64,000 nucleotides of DNA from Dickeya chrysanthemi NCPPB 402 (GCF_000406105.1 NZ_CM001974.1:2807442-2871441); one strand, 5' to 3'; positions 1 to 10,523 are shown, counted from the first letter of the stretch. Made by a program: numbers and translations. The notes: generated from the sequence alone by a model not told the origin.

Positions 1-496
1 AGTGGGCGATACGGCGAAGCGAAGCCTCAATACCGCCGATAATAACCGGTATCTCCTTGTAGGCCTCTTTGCAGCGCTGGGTATAGACCAGCGTTGCGCG
101 ATCGGGCCTTTTGCCGGCGACGTTGCCGGGGGTATAGGCGTCATCGTGGCGCAGCTTTTTATCCGAGGTGTAGCGATTGATCATCGAGTCCATATTGCCT
201 GCCGTTACCCCAAAAAAGAGGTTAGGCTTGCCCAGACGCATAAAGTCCGCTTTGGAGGACCAATCCGGCTGAGCGATGATACCGACCCGAAAGCCCTGGG
301 ATTCGAGCATACGGCCAATCACCGCCATACCAAAACTCGGGTGATCCACGTAAGCATCACCGGTAATCAGAATGATGTCGCAACTGTCCCAGCCGAGCTT
401 GTCCATCTCGTTGCGAGACATGGGCAGAAAGGGCGCGGTACCGTAGCATTCAGCCCAATAGCGGGGATAGGAGAAGAGCGGGGTTATCGGTTGCAT
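1..496 (-). CDS. ygiQ: YgiQ-family radical SAM protein, N-terminal part (cut by window edge)
   Basis: The first 165 codons are present, read leftward from an ATG at 494-496, and the frame is open to base 1. An AGGTGG ribosome site lies a few bases upstream and decides the start. The protein opens [17 protein letters not shown] and contains [48 protein letters not shown] and GGIEASLRR, which closely match E. coli YgiQ (UPF0313). Family members carry a radical SAM CxxxCxxC cluster further on, beyond this window, so the catalytic part cannot be checked here. The reaction of YgiQ is not established. In E. coli this gene is far from gloC, so the left end of the window is a synteny break relative to that species. 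Confidence 0.93.
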   Translation of the reverse strand, partial: MQPITPLFSYPRYWAECYGTAPFLPMSRNEMDKLGWDSCDIILITGDAYVDHPSFGMAVIGRMLESQGFRVGIIAQPDWSSKADFMRLGKPNLFFGVTAGNMDSMINRYTSDKKLRHDDAYTPGNVAGKRPDRATLVYTQRCKEAYKEIPVIIGGIEASLRRIAH

Positions 497-710
497 TTTG
501 ACCACCTGAAAAATTCTGGTCGCGCATTATACCGGCTGCCAAGGGCTGCGGCGATGGCTTTTTATCCCTGTACATCGCGGAAATTAGCGCAACGGGAGCC
601 ACAGGCGGAATGGCTTGTTTTGTCAGTTAAAAGAGAGCGGGTTTCCCAGTGTCTGCTGGCGAATCCACAAAAATACCATTCCTGCAAAAATACCCTGTAA
701 CAAAACGGAC

Positions 711-747
711 AAAAAATAATGCCAGTCAGGTTCACTGGCTGGCATTA
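711..747 (-). terminator. Intrinsic terminator downstream of gloC
   Basis: Read leftward, two 9-base arms (717-725 and 739-747, TAATGCCAG/CTGGCATTA) form a perfect stem, followed by a run of six T. This fits a rho-independent terminator closing the ldtD-mepK-gloC side before ygiQ. Confidence 0.8.
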
Positions 748-786
748 GGCAGACTCGCAGGCCTTTTTATCGCGTTGATACGCAAA

Positions 787-1425
787 TCACTCGGTATCAC
801 GCACAAACGGATTGGTACGACGCTCTTCACCGAAGGTAGACATCGGCCCATGACCCGGAATAAACGCGATATCATCACCGAGAGGAAATAACTTATTGCG
901 GATGGATGCTATCAGTGCCTGGTGATCGCCCTGCGGGAAATCGCTACGTCCCACGCCGCCACGAAAAATGACATCCCCGACCTGAGCGAAACGCGATAAC
1001 TTATCCACGAACACCACATGCCCCGGTGTATGCCCAGGACAATGCAGAACAGACAACACCGACTCGCCAAGGGTGATGGTATCGCCGTCCTCCAGCCAAC
1101 GCGTCGGCGTCAACGGCGGGCAATCACTCAAACCAAACATGCGGCTCTGGGCCGGTAATCCGTCAAGCCAGAACGCGTCGGCACGTTGCGGGCCGACAAT
1201 CGGCGCCTGAAAGTGCTCAGCCAGCGCCACTGCGGCACCCACATGGTCCAGATGACCATGCGTCAACAAAATCTGGGTTATCGTCACCCCCGCCTGCGCA
1301 ACGGCCTGTTTGATTTTGTCTGCTTCACCGCCAGGATCGACAATAGCGGCCTGCAAGGTTTTCTCGCACCATAACAGGGTGCAATTTTGACCGAAGGCCG
1401 TAACAGGAATAATTTGGTACTTCAT
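787..1425 (-). CDS. gloC: Type II hydroxyacylglutathione hydrolase (glyoxalase II-like, YcbL/GloC)
   Basis: 212-residue metallo-beta-lactamase-fold enzyme, against 215 in E. coli YcbL. It hydrolyses S-D-lactoylglutathione to D-lactate and glutathione in the cytoplasm, the second step of methylglyoxal detoxification. The metal-binding THGHLDH motif is at residues 55-61, followed by [24 protein letters not shown] and the late IPGHGPMS. The lack of the long C-terminal substrate-binding region of classic GloB marks it as the short type. It is the last gene of the leftward ldtD-mepK-gloC block, 69 bases after mepK, as in E. coli ycbB-ycbK-ycbL. A terminator follows. Confidence 0.95.
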   Translation of the reverse strand: MKYQIIPVTAFGQNCTLLWCEKTLQAAIVDPGGEADKIKQAVAQAGVTITQILLTHGHLDHVGAAVALAEHFQAPIVGPQRADAFWLDGLPAQSRMFGLSDCPPLTPTRWLEDGDTITLGESVLSVLHCPGHTPGHVVFVDKLSRFAQVGDVIFRGGVGRSDFPQGDHQALIASIRNKLFPLGDDIAFIPGHGPMSTFGEERRTNPFVRDTE

Positions 1426-1494
1426 ACCACTCCGTCTTTACTCCAAATCCTTATTCGAGGGAAAACGCTCCGCCTCGCCTATCTATCCCCTGTA

Positions 1495-2043
1495 TTACCA
1501 GGTACGGATCGCGCCGGTATCGATGTGCACGAAATTGCTCTGCGGATAATAGCCAACGCCACCGGCACGCATTTTTACCGCCGCTTTGCGTATATTCGCC
1601 AGTTGGACGCCTTCAATATGGAAATCCATGGCCTTACCCAAGGTATGGTAGCTCTGTTTCGCCACGCCCTTACTGTGCGACCGCAGATCTTCATTGGTAC
1701 TGTAAGAACGGTAACCCGAGATCAGCTGTACCGGCTTGGTCGTACCTAACATCACCTGCAGGCGGTAGAGCTGATCAAACAGCGAGGGGTCGATAGTTTT
1801 AACTTTATTCGCCCGATAATCACGGAAAAAGTGGTTCAGCCGGGAGAGTTCTTCTTTGTTATAGCGACGGCCATCAAAGAATTCGACTTTGATACGTTCA
1901 CCGGTGTTGAGATTGTTCAATGTCAGAATGCGCGGACGAGCCGTAGATAATGAAGCGAATGACTGACCCGGCAAGAGTGCTATCCCTAACGCTGCGCCGC
2001 CGAGCGCCAGCCATTTGCGTCGATGATTATCAATGTATTCCAT
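1495..2043 (-). CDS. mepK: Murein DD/LD-endopeptidase MepK (YcbK), Tat-exported
   Basis: 182 residues, the same length as E. coli MepK, which cuts mDAP-mDAP (3-3) and some D-Ala-mDAP cross-links in the periplasm. The N terminus NHRRKWLALGGAALG is a twin-arginine signal followed by a hydrophobic stretch ending near SFASL. The peptidase M15-like core has QLISGYRS, SYHTLGKAMDFHIEG and GGVGYYPQSNFVHID, holding the zinc-binding His and Asp residues. The frame is open upstream to about 2148, but the ATG at 2041-2043 gives the family length and a proper Tat signal. It sits between ldtD, which makes 3-3 links, and gloC; the pairing of maker and cutter is typical. Confidence 0.94.
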   Translation of the reverse strand: MEYIDNHRRKWLALGGAALGIALLPGQSFASLSTARPRILTLNNLNTGERIKVEFFDGRRYNKEELSRLNHFFRDYRANKVKTIDPSLFDQLYRLQVMLGTTKPVQLISGYRSYSTNEDLRSHSKGVAKQSYHTLGKAMDFHIEGVQLANIRKAAVKMRAGGVGYYPQSNFVHIDTGAIRTW

Positions 2044-2240
2044 AAAGATCGCGTACCCTGGGCTAAAAAAGCGAAGAGAAAAACAACCAATGAAGCGGTA
2101 CGTAAAAGCACCGCTTTGCACCTTAACTGCCTGAGAGTAGCCCGTCAACCCACGTGATTGAGCCTATCTGCGGCCACCGCTGTGGTTTTCGCTCTGCCCG
2201 CCTGTCGACGTAATCCGGGAATTGCCCAGATTACGGATAG

Positions 2241-3932
2241 TTACTGTAATAATAATCCGGCTCGGGACAATGCCAGCGCACTGGTTTTTACCGTATCATC
2301 ATAATTGTAAATATCTGTGCGGAACTGCGGCTTGCCGTCATCGGCCACCCAGGCGGTGAGATAATAGAAATTCACCGGCACGCGTTGGCGCACAGCGACA
2401 TAGGTGGTATTCCCCTGCTCCAGCGTTGACGAGATACGGGCATTGTTCCAGCCGGCATCCTGCAACAATAACGCCGCCAGCTCCGATGCTTTATTGACGC
2501 GCACACATCCCGAACTCAGCGCCCGGATATCTTTCTGGAACAGATTGTGGTTCGGCGTGTCATGCAGATAGATAGAGTCCGTATTAGGCATATTGAACTT
2601 GTAGCGCCCCAGCGAGTTACCGTCTCCCGGAGCCTGACGCAAACGATATGGGAAGTTACCGGCCGACATCATCGGCCAGTCGATCATTGACGGATCAATG
2701 GGCTGGGCGCTGTCGGTCCAGTCTGATAACACGGTATAACCGTGGCGCTGCAAATATCCCGGGTCCTGAATCACTTTAGGAATAATATCCTGACGGGTCA
2801 GCGTGGTGGGCACATTCCAGGGCGGATTCATCACCACATTGCTGAGCGAACTGCTCATCAGCGGCGTTTTTCGTTTAGGCTGGCCGACAATCACCCGCGA
2901 CGAGAGAATCTCCGCGCCATTCTGGTAATAGCTCAGCGAATAATTGGGGATGTTCACCATAATGCCGCTGCTGACTTTATCCGGCACCAGGCGCAGGCGC
3001 TGGATATTCAACGCCAGCAACGCCGCACGCATCTGCGAAGACACATTGAGCCAGTCCCGCGTGCGTTTGCCAATGACACCGTCATCTTGCAGCCCTTGTG
3101 AATGCTGAAAACGTTTTACGGCCTCTACCATTTCGCCGTCATAACGCAACGAGGCTGTATTGCCTGCTGCCGTCGCATCGTTAAACAGCGGCATAGCCGC
3201 GCTATCCTGACTCAGCATGCCGGTTCGCAACAAAATTTCTTGCAACACCGGCAGCGCATTACTTTCATCGCCGGGGCGTAATGAGTCCGCCAACACCAGC
3301 TTCGGCCAGGGGCGATTATCCGTCAGCATGTTTTTCAATGCCGTGTGCATTTTTTCATACTGAGAATGACGAGGCGCCAGTGAGGCAATAAACGCCGCAC
3401 CATTGCCGGATGTTATCGCCTGCTGCCACTGTTCAATCATCGCCGCCGACGGCGCCGCCAGCTTATAAGGAACGCTACCATACAGCCAGTTGCTGCCGTT
3501 TTTTTCTACCCCGGCAACAAATTGGAGATAGCCCAACATGGCATCTGATAGCACCACATCGCGGGAAAAATCGCTTAATTTTGGATCGGTCAGCCAGGTC
3601 ACCCAGGTGTTAAATTGCGGTTGTACCCCAGAGAGCGCCACTTCCGCCAGTTGTTGCTGAAAAACTTTAACTAACTGGGCATCACTCCACATCGGCCGCC
3701 TATGTTGGCGTGCATAAAGTGTGGTCAACTCGCCGAGATAATAAGGCGAAATACCGGCAGGCAAACCGCTTGTAACAGAGGAGTGATTTTTTATCGCCGT
3801 CGACGCCGCCACACTGTCGGGTGCCGCCGATGAAGCCGCCTGAACAGAAAACGAAGTCAACACGCTACCCAGCCAAATCGAACCGGCCACGCCCAAAAGC
3901 AGTTTTTGTGTATTTCGTTTAACTACCAACAT
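2241..3932 (-). CDS. ldtD: L,D-transpeptidase LdtD (YcbB)
   Basis: 563 residues; E. coli LdtD has 615, so it is somewhat shorter. It forms mDAP-mDAP cross-links in peptidoglycan on the outer face of the inner membrane, important under envelope stress. An N-terminal signal anchor (KLLLGVAGSIWLGSVLTSF) is followed by a long helical region, a peptidoglycan-binding domain (GMLSQDSA to GVIGKRTRDWLN) and the YkuD catalytic domain. That domain has YLHDTPNHNLF and the SSGCVRV motif, with the nucleophile Cys at residue 476. An AGGGGAT ribosome site precedes the ATG. It heads the leftward ldtD-mepK-gloC group. Confidence 0.94.
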   Translation of the reverse strand: MLVVKRNTQKLLLGVAGSIWLGSVLTSFSVQAASSAAPDSVAASTAIKNHSSVTSGLPAGISPYYLGELTTLYARQHRRPMWSDAQLVKVFQQQLAEVALSGVQPQFNTWVTWLTDPKLSDFSRDVVLSDAMLGYLQFVAGVEKNGSNWLYGSVPYKLAAPSAAMIEQWQQAITSGNGAAFIASLAPRHSQYEKMHTALKNMLTDNRPWPKLVLADSLRPGDESNALPVLQEILLRTGMLSQDSAAMPLFNDATAAGNTASLRYDGEMVEAVKRFQHSQGLQDDGVIGKRTRDWLNVSSQMRAALLALNIQRLRLVPDKVSSGIMVNIPNYSLSYYQNGAEILSSRVIVGQPKRKTPLMSSSLSNVVMNPPWNVPTTLTRQDIIPKVIQDPGYLQRHGYTVLSDWTDSAQPIDPSMIDWPMMSAGNFPYRLRQAPGDGNSLGRYKFNMPNTDSIYLHDTPNHNLFQKDIRALSSGCVRVNKASELAALLLQDAGWNNARISSTLEQGNTTYVAVRQRVPVNFYYLTAWVADDGKPQFRTDIYNYDDTVKTSALALSRAGLLLQ

Positions 3933-4275
3933 CCATTTATCCCCTGTACATAAAATGACACTGCTTTTATTACACCGTGTTCTATCTACCGGCCTGTTTC
4001 TACCAACCTGTTTCTGTCGGCCAATACGGTTTTCGCACCCGGTATTTCAAATACCGCGCGGCGCGTTACAACAAACGGCAATTATTACGCCCCGGAGTTA
4101 TCCATCCTGTCGTGCGGCTCTACATCACGAAAAATGGCGGGATGCAACGCCGGTTTATTCTGATTTTACGGCGAGACAAGGGAAATAACGAGGCCTGATG
4201 CACCAATAATTCAAACATCATACAACCAGTTATCACGTTTTTCTTCACTCCCGTTGCATATCGGGCACGCGCAAT
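3933..4275. other. Intergenic region ldtD/selO
   Basis: 343 bases upstream of ldtD and downstream of selO. It should hold the ldtD promoter. I see no convincing gene, terminator or repeat. Two overlapping rightward frames of about 75 codons have no recognisable content. Confidence 0.5.
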
Positions 4276-5727
4276 CTAGCTTGAACAGGAGATAGCCAGA
4301 TGTTTTCCCCAGTCTGGCGGCAAACCGGCCAAATCAGCCCTTTCGGGTTGATCATTATATGGCTGGCACAAGGTTTGATGCAGGCGGGCAAGTAAACCGA
4401 CATCCCCCGTCTCAGCACGTTCAATCGCTTGTTGCGCCAGATAGTTACGCAAAATATAACGCGGGTTGGCCAGCTTCATCTGTTGCTGACGCACCGCATC
4501 ATCGGTGCTTTCCAGCATCAGCCGTTGGCGATACAAGCTGAACCATTCATCAAACGCCGCCCGATCGATAAACACGTCCCGTAATGGTGAGTGGCTGCTA
4601 TGCTGTTCCGTTTCCGACAACAACCGAAAAATATGGCTATAGTCGGCTTGTTCCCGCTTCATCAGTTGTAATAATCCGACCAACACCTCATTATCTTGCG
4701 TCAGCGGCGTAGTAAACCCCAGTTTGGCGCGCATCAATTCGCCGAACCGTTGCATCAACGCCGGCTCATAGCGATGCAGCGCTTGCTGTAGCTTATCCGC
4801 AGACATCAATCCCGAGAGGGACTGTGCCAGACGATGTAAATTCCACAAGGCCACCGCCGGCTGATTATCAAACGCGTAACGCCCCTGATGGTCTGAATGA
4901 TTGCAGATATAACCGGGCTGATAGTCATCCATGAATCCGAACGGGCCGTAATCAATAGTCAGGCCAAGAATAGACATATTGTCGGTATTCATGACGCCGT
5001 GTGCAAAGCCCACCGCTTGCCAGTGGGCAATCAGCCTTGCGGTCCGCTCCACAACATCGTTGAACCACAGATAAAAGCGATCAGTCTCCTGCTGCCAGTG
5101 CGGCCAATGACAGGCAATCACGTATTCGGCCAACTGACGAACTTTTTCAGGCTCACGACGATAATAAAAATGCTCGAAATGACCGAAACGGACATGGCTG
5201 TCTGCGACCCGCAATAACATCGCCCCCCGCTCCTCCTGTTCACGCTGAACGGGGTGGTCGCTGGTGACGATCGTCAATGCTCGCGTGGTGGGAATATTAA
5301 GATGATGTAATGCTTCAGAAGCCAGAAACTCACGCACCACAGAACGCAGCACCGCCCGCCCGTCACCCATACGTGAATAAGGGGTCAATCCCGCCCCTTT
5401 GAGATGCCAGTCTTGTGTTCGACCATCGGCCAGTTGCTGCTGTCCAAGTAAAATCCCGCGTCCGTCTCCTAATTGCCCGGCCCAGACGCCGAACTGATGA
5501 CCGCTGTATACCTGAGCCAACGGCGCCATTCCCGGCAGTGTTTTTTCCCCGCTCCAGATACGGCGGTTATCCCCCTCAAAGCAGTCAGCGGATAACCCCA
5601 GTGTCTCGGCCAAGGGGGCGTTGTAATAGAGCAAACGCGCCCCGTGTAATGGCGTAGGCGTCAGTTCGGTATAAAAGCCCGGCAATTGTTGATGATAGTG
5701 GTTATTGAACAGCAGGTGATGTGGCAT
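4276..5727 (-). CDS. selO: Protein adenylyltransferase SelO (YdiU)
   Basis: 483 residues (E. coli YdiU 478). SelO is a pseudokinase-fold enzyme that transfers AMP from ATP to Ser, Thr or Tyr of target proteins and is linked to redox homeostasis. Visible family motifs are [19 protein letters not shown] (nucleotide loop), [19 protein letters not shown] and [19 protein letters not shown], followed by FGFMD with the catalytic-region Asn and Asp residues. The C terminus ends CSS; the eukaryotic relative carries selenocysteine here and bacteria use Cys. A GGGGGAG ribosome site precedes the ATG. It is transcribed alone leftward. Confidence 0.95.
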   Translation of the reverse strand: MPHHLLFNNHYHQQLPGFYTELTPTPLHGARLLYYNAPLAETLGLSADCFEGDNRRIWSGEKTLPGMAPLAQVYSGHQFGVWAGQLGDGRGILLGQQQLADGRTQDWHLKGAGLTPYSRMGDGRAVLRSVVREFLASEALHHLNIPTTRALTIVTSDHPVQREQEERGAMLLRVADSHVRFGHFEHFYYRREPEKVRQLAEYVIACHWPHWQQETDRFYLWFNDVVERTARLIAHWQAVGFAHGVMNTDNMSILGLTIDYGPFGFMDDYQPGYICNHSDHQGRYAFDNQPAVALWNLHRLAQSLSGLMSADKLQQALHRYEPALMQRFGELMRAKLGFTTPLTQDNEVLVGLLQLMKREQADYSHIFRLLSETEQHSSHSPLRDVFIDRAAFDEWFSLYRQRLMLESTDDAVRQQQMKLANPRYILRNYLAQQAIERAETGDVGLLARLHQTLCQPYNDQPERADLAGLPPDWGKHLAISCSS

Positions 5728-5834
5728 AACTCCCCCTTTTCTCCTCAGTGTAGAACTGCATCAGGAGAATTAACACGGAGTAACCACAGGGGCATTAACC
5801 GATATTCCTTGCCTACCTCAGCTTGCAGGTAAGT

Positions 5835-5850
5835 TGCGTTGTTCAACGCA
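5835..5850. promoter_or_regulatory. Perfect 7-base inverted repeat upstream of selO
   Basis: TGCGTTG and CAACGCA flank a 2-base centre about 110 bases upstream of the selO start. The shape resembles an operator; no regulator can be named. Confidence 0.25.
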
Positions 5851-5978
5851 CCGGCGTGTTGCCCTGTCACGCGAATGATGTAGGGTATAGAAACAGTCAG
5901 CCAGAAAAACATGCCGGTGCACGCGGCACAAAAACAGCAGACGCCGACGGTTGTCGAGCGCCTGTACCGGCCTAACCC

Positions 5979-6710
5979 TTAACTATAACAAGCCGCCGGA
6001 ATTAACAGATTCTCCAGCGACTCCGGGGACAAAGACGGCCATAATTGCCCCTGGACGGCATTAATATCAAGCTCGAGCGCGCTCTCAAAACCGGCAACAG
6101 TATCCACCCCTTTCGCGACCACATTCAGTGAAGGACACTGTTTTTTCATCGCATGTAACATCGGATTAATAATAGAAACCGAGACAGGACGCGTTAATAA
6201 TTTACCGATAAATGCCGCATCCATTTTTACGCTGGAAATAACGCCATCATAAAATGGTTTCATATTTACTTTACCTGCACCAAAATTATCCAGCCACAAA
6301 TGAAAAGATTGGCTTAATTTCATCAGCAGAGCATTATCTCGCCCATACGATATATCGGGGAAATTTTCATTAATTTCAAGTTGCAGAAAAGGGAGTGAGC
6401 GGAATTCACGCCCTAGCGGCGTATCGTCAACCAGAAATTCCGTCAATGTATGATCGATTTTCAACACAACGGCGATACGATGATTGATAAACCATGCTGA
6501 TTTATCCTTCAAGATCGCCAGTTGCTCTCTCAGCAACGTTTGCTTCTGCCGATGACTCAACACCCCCAGGAGAATATCCTGTGGTATGGACAGCCCGGCT
6601 TCGCTCTGAAAGCGGCCGCTCATCTCCAGTGCCAGTAACCGTGAATCAAGGCGATAAATCGGAGAAAAATGGTACTGACTGACATAGTCAACTTCAAGTT
6701 GGATACGCAT
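5979..6710 (-). CDS. rflP: Degenerate EAL-domain regulator RflP (YdiV), probable anti-FlhDC factor
   Basis: 243-residue stand-alone EAL fold, against 237 in E. coli YdiV. In E. coli and Salmonella YdiV binds FlhD of FlhD4C2 and represses flagellar genes instead of cutting cyclic-di-GMP. The catalytic signatures are broken here too: the EAL site reads LEMSGRF, EITE is replaced by EINENFP, DDFG is LDNFGAG and the late AEGVET is AKGVDT. The terminal QLWPSLSP matches YdiV CLWPAVP. The position beside nlpC and btuDEC equals the E. coli order, which supports orthology. The regulatory role is inferred from the family. Confidence 0.85.
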   Translation of the reverse strand: MRIQLEVDYVSQYHFSPIYRLDSRLLALEMSGRFQSEAGLSIPQDILLGVLSHRQKQTLLREQLAILKDKSAWFINHRIAVVLKIDHTLTEFLVDDTPLGREFRSLPFLQLEINENFPDISYGRDNALLMKLSQSFHLWLDNFGAGKVNMKPFYDGVISSVKMDAAFIGKLLTRPVSVSIINPMLHAMKKQCPSLNVVAKGVDTVAGFESALELDINAVQGQLWPSLSPESLENLLIPAACYS

Positions 6711-7152
6711 AGTGTTATAGCCAGAGTTAAAAGATTAAACCCGCCGTAACGAGCCGTCAGGCAGGAAAACATGCCTGACCAGATCCTATTCGCTGCTACC
6801 ACTCCTGAAACATTAAGAGAGATTAATAATAATCAAACGAAGCGCGTATTTTATCTACCCAACCCGCCAGCATTCGTAAGAAAATATAATAAATCGCTCT
6901 CATCCTTTTTCACGCGAATACCATTTGGTTACTGCCAAAACCAACGCTAATCTATAATTTACCTCTACCGAAAAACAATCCGTTTTTCATTTTTCAGACA
7001 AAGCCCTAATACAGATTTCAAATTATTAACGAATGTTTTCCGACAACCAGACAATTAATGTGTTTATTTCGTGATGATGTTGAGGGTAATCCGTCTGTAA
7101 TTGCTCGCCGACCGTGACCAATGCAACAGGCCGCAGTCAGGCGGCCGAAAAA
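6711..7152. other. Intergenic region rflP/nlpC
   Basis: 442 bases, AT-rich in the middle (6820-7080), which is where an rflP promoter would be expected. A GGCCGC/GCGGCC hairpin lies near 7128-7145 but has no T run in the nlpC direction. No gene or repeat is seen. Confidence 0.5.
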
Positions 7153-7617
7153 TCAGATACGGCGGGCCTGCCAGTAGGCCCGTTTCCAGTAAACGTTGTT
7201 TAGCGACGAGCGCATCACCCCGCGGCTGGTCGAAGCATGAATAAATTGGTCGTTGCTATCATAGATGCCGACATGCAGCCCATTCTCACCGCTACCGGTA
7301 CGGAAAAAGACCAGATCGCCCGGCAGCAGGTCACCACGATCGACACGCGTGCCGACCGCCGTTTGCTCCTCGGTCGAACGCGGCAACGTCAGGCCGAATC
7401 TATCCCGAAACGTCAGATAAACGAAACCAGAGCAATCAATGCCATCGTGATCCAACCCGCCATAGCGGTATGGTGTACCATGCCACTGTGCCAGTTGCGC
7501 ATGCAGTTGCGCGCTCACCTCACTGGTATCACCCAGGCGGGTACTTTGCGGCACATGGCTACTACACCCCGCCAGAAACAATGCCACCAGTATTAGCCAG
7601 ACTCTCCAGAACCTCAT
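7153..7617 (-). CDS. nlpC: NlpC/P60-family lipoprotein peptidase
   Basis: 154 residues, identical in length to E. coli NlpC. The ATG at 7615-7617 gives a lipoprotein signal MRFWRVWLILVALFLAGC with lipidated Cys18; an upstream extension of the frame adds a non-signal tail and is rejected. The NlpC/P60 cysteine-peptidase domain has Cys62 in GIDCSGF, His115 in NGLHVGIY and His127. The family cleaves D-gamma-Glu-mDAP bonds in cell-wall peptides; the exact substrate of NlpC is not settled. It lies between btuD and rflP, as in E. coli, but 201 bases separate it from btuD, so it probably has its own promoter. Confidence 0.93.
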   Translation of the reverse strand: MRFWRVWLILVALFLAGCSSHVPQSTRLGDTSEVSAQLHAQLAQWHGTPYRYGGLDHDGIDCSGFVYLTFRDRFGLTLPRSTEEQTAVGTRVDRGDLLPGDLVFFRTGSGENGLHVGIYDSNDQFIHASTSRGVMRSSLNNVYWKRAYWQARRI

Positions 7618-7818
7618 GCGCTTATACTCACCATTGACGGGATCGCCCCACAAAACCGAATTACGTCATATTATCATTTGCGCTTTGACGTTAATCGTTA
7701 GAAAACAGAGAGTTTTTCTACCATAACGCCAGATTACGGTGAATATCGCCCCTCACACCGTACGCGCTCAGTCGGTAACCATGCGCCGACAGCCCGACAC
7801 GTTATCCTCTGTGGGGCA

Positions 7819-8589
7819 TTATTCCTGTTGCGCCAGCATCCAGTGCCGCCCTTCCAGCACATAATCCGTAAATGCCACGCCAAACACCGCAGATAGCCTA
7901 TCCGGTTGCATCACATCGGCGGCCGTTCCCTGCGCCGCCACCTCACCACCGGACATCAGCCAGACACGATCGGCATGATGCAAGGTATGATTCAAGTCAT
8001 GGCCTGAAGCTACCACCGTCATCCCCTCCCGACATAACTCCGCCAGCAATGAATCCAGCGCAACACGTTGGGCAATATCCAGACTGGCGACGGGTTCATC
8101 CAACAGTAATAACCGGGCTGACGGATTCAGTGTCGGCCAGGCCTGCAATAACACCGCCGCCAGCCTGACGCGTTGCCATTCCCCGCCGGATAGCCGGGTC
8201 AGCGGGCGTCGCAATTTATCCGCCAACGATAGCCGCTCCGTCAGCCGCTGCACGACAGTATCCACCGCATGAGCATCACCAGATGAGGGTTGATGCAACT
8301 GCAAATACTGAAACACCGGCATCAGCGCCACTGCGCGGTGATGTTGCGGCAGATAAGCTCGCACCCTCGCCAGCTCACCCGCCGCCCAGTCCGCTATCGG
8401 CCGCCCAAGCAGTTGCGCCTCGCCTTCACCCGGCTGCAAACCGGCCATCAATGCCAGCAACGTACTCTTACCCGCGCCATTGGGACCAATAATATGAACC
8501 TGTTCGCCGGGATAACAGTTAAGACACACTGAAGATAGCCGTCCGGCGACACTGACATTTCGCAGACTGAGCAAGGGTTGAGCCGTCAC
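7819..8589 (-). CDS. btuD: Vitamin B12 import ATP-binding protein BtuD
   Basis: 256-residue ABC ATPase that powers BtuC-BtuF import of cobalamin across the inner membrane. The Walker A loop GPNGAGKST is at residues 35-43; the signature LSGGEWQRVRLAAVLLQ, Walker B LLLLDEPVASLD and switch His in ASGHDLNHT follow. It is 2 bases downstream of btuE in the btuC-btuE-btuD order, so the three are very likely one transcript. Confidence 0.95.
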   Translation of the reverse strand: MTAQPLLSLRNVSVAGRLSSVCLNCYPGEQVHIIGPNGAGKSTLLALMAGLQPGEGEAQLLGRPIADWAAGELARVRAYLPQHHRAVALMPVFQYLQLHQPSSGDAHAVDTVVQRLTERLSLADKLRRPLTRLSGGEWQRVRLAAVLLQAWPTLNPSARLLLLDEPVASLDIAQRVALDSLLAELCREGMTVVASGHDLNHTLHHADRVWLMSGGEVAAQGTAADVMQPDRLSAVFGVAFTDYVLEGRHWMLAQQE

Positions 8590-8591
8590 GA

Positions 8592-9143
8592 TTACTGCGC
8601 CAGCGCCTGTTCAACGGCTTTGATAATCACGCCGTCATCCGGCGTCATATCAGGTGAAAAGCGCGCTATCACCTCACCGCGGCGATTAATCAAAAATTTT
8701 TCAAAATTCCACAGAATATCGCCAGGATATACGGGAGCCTGGCCTTTGCTGACGCGGCGCTCGTAAAATTCACTCCCCTGCGGCCGTAACGCTTGCGGTT
8801 GTGCCTGAATCAATGCCTGATACAAGGGGTGGCGATCACTGCCGTTGACCGCTATTTTGCCAAACATCGGAAACTGTACGCCGAAAGTCCCGCGGCAAAA
8901 CGCGCTTATTTCTTCGTTGCTGCCCGGCTCTTGCCCGGCAAACTCATTGGAAGGAAAACCCAATACGGCAAACCCGCGATCACGATACGTTTCGTACAGA
9001 TTTTCCAGGGCTTCATATTGCCGGGTCAGCCCACACTGCGAAGCGACATTCACCACCAGCAGCACGTTATTACGCCAGTTTTCCAGTGTTGACTGACGGC
9101 CATCGATGGTTTGCAGGGGAATTGCGTAGATGTCATTGCTCAT
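8592..9143 (-). CDS. btuE: Thioredoxin/glutathione peroxidase BtuE
   Basis: 183 residues of the glutathione-peroxidase fold. The peroxidatic residue is Cys37 in NVASQCGLT, with FPSNEF and WNFEKFLI giving the usual Gln and Trp partners. In E. coli BtuE reduces peroxides with thioredoxin or glutathione and is dispensable for B12 transport despite its operon position. It lies between btuC and btuD. A 7-base hairpin (ACCGGCG/CGCCGGT, 9199-9216) in the btuC-btuE gap may tune downstream expression. Confidence 0.95.
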   Translation of the reverse strand: MSNDIYAIPLQTIDGRQSTLENWRNNVLLVVNVASQCGLTRQYEALENLYETYRDRGFAVLGFPSNEFAGQEPGSNEEISAFCRGTFGVQFPMFGKIAVNGSDRHPLYQALIQAQPQALRPQGSEFYERRVSKGQAPVYPGDILWNFEKFLINRRGEVIARFSPDMTPDDGVIIKAVEQALAQ

Positions 9144-9267
9144 TGTCTGTTCCTGTTATTAAAACTACTTATCATTGTCGAACTGCCTATCATCGCGAAC
9201 CGGCGTGTTCGCCGGTCGATGTATTGCACCTGAATTATTGCGCCTTATCGCTGTATCCTCGTGGGAA

Positions 9268-10269
9268 TCACACCTGATGGCGCAACAGCAGCCAGATAAA
9301 CCAGGGAGCCCCCAGTGTGGCGGTCACTACGCCGACCGGCAGTTCTGCCGTCGCCAGCACAGTGCGCGCCAGCGTATCCGCCAGCATCAGCACAACGGCG
9401 CCGGCCAGGCCGCATCCGGTTAATAGATAGCGCTGATCGGTCAACCCGCACAAGCGCAAAATATGCGGGATAACCAGGCCGACAAAACCGATCACGCCGG
9501 CCAGCGCCACACTGAGACCGACCAGCGCGCCCATTGCCAGAACCAGCGCATTGCGCCAGTACAATACCGCAACCCCTAACTGCCGGGCCGCCGATTCGCC
9601 CAACGCCAGTTGGTTGAGCACGCCACCACAGCGCGCCAGACACACCAGCAGAGGTAATATCAGCAGCATTAACCCGCCGTAGCGCCAATCCACACCGCTG
9701 AATCCGCCCATCATCCAATACATTAACTGGCGCAGATCAACGCTGGTGCTGAAATAGACCGCCCAGGTCATCAAGGCGCTGCAAATAATGCCGAGGGCGA
9801 CGCCGATAAGCAGTAACCTGGCGTTAGAAACCCCGGCCCGGGAAAACCGCAGCAACAGCAATGTTACCAGCAGCGCACCGGCAATAGCGCATACACTGAG
9901 GATCCAGACCGGCAACGCGCCTTGCCCGAGCAACACCGCAACGACCAGCGCCACGCCCGCACCGTTGGATACGCCAAGCAGCCCCGGCTCAGCCAACGGG
10001 TTATCGAATACGGCCTGCATAACCGCGCCGCCCATTGCCAGCCCTGCGCCCACCAGCATCACCGCCAGCGTACGCGGCAGCCTGAGCTGCCAGATAAAGA
10101 GTGAAGACTCAGGATCCAACCAATGCGTCGGCCCAATCCAGCGTTCGCCGGCACACAGACTCATTACAATACCGGATACCAGCAACAGCCAGAGAACCAG
10201 CAGGCGCTGACGATCTCGCTGTTGCTGACGTTGTTTCAGTTGGGTATAGCCTAACGGGGTTAATTGCAT
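9268..10269 (-). CDS. btuC: Vitamin B12 import permease BtuC
   Basis: 333-residue FecCD-type permease with about ten membrane segments (E. coli 326). It forms the homodimeric channel of BtuC2D2F. Recognisable stretches are [50 protein letters not shown] and [16 protein letters not shown] (the coupling-helix region), with [12 protein letters not shown] at the end. The start has a weak ribosome site. It is first in the btuCED group. In E. coli ihfA precedes btuC; here it does not, so the upstream side is rearranged. Confidence 0.95.
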   Translation of the reverse strand: MQLTPLGYTQLKQRQQQRDRQRLLVLWLLLVSGIVMSLCAGERWIGPTHWLDPESSLFIWQLRLPRTLAVMLVGAGLAMGGAVMQAVFDNPLAEPGLLGVSNGAGVALVVAVLLGQGALPVWILSVCAIAGALLVTLLLLRFSRAGVSNARLLLIGVALGIICSALMTWAVYFSTSVDLRQLMYWMMGGFSGVDWRYGGLMLLILPLLVCLARCGGVLNQLALGESAARQLGVAVLYWRNALVLAMGALVGLSVALAGVIGFVGLVIPHILRLCGLTDQRYLLTGCGLAGAVVLMLADTLARTVLATAELPVGVVTATLGAPWFIWLLLRHQV

Positions 10270-10523
10270 GAGAAAGCCTGCAATAAAAAAGTCGGATAAT
10301 GACTCATGATGCGTATATCCACAGTGATATCAAGCTGATGCGGGAAAATTCCGCTAAAGAATGGAAGACGGCTCGAAAAATCTGCCGCAAAGAACGGCGA
10401 CGAATACCCACCGAGGTAGGGTATGAAATGTGATTACTCCATCTAATTTGATTACTTTTCGATCTATCAAATCTCAACTACCCTATAGAAAGACCGTAAT
10501 CAACCATCTCGCGGGGTAATGTT

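Noticed and set aside
2..700. Long rightward open frame of 232 codons at the left edge
   Set aside because: It is antisense to ygiQ, whose protein matches a known family with a proper ribosome site.
3955..4198. Two overlapping small rightward frames before selO
   Set aside because: No domain and two competing frames of similar length; no convincing ribosome site.
9199..9216. Possible cobalamin riboswitch in the btu genes
   Set aside because: Only a 7-base hairpin is seen; no B12-box-like conserved core before btuC or within the operon.
10413..10505. TAGGGTA/TACCCTA and GATTAC/GTAATC short inverted pairs upstream of the small ORF
   Set aside because: The pairs are not nested, so no single hairpin forms; the arms are too short to call.
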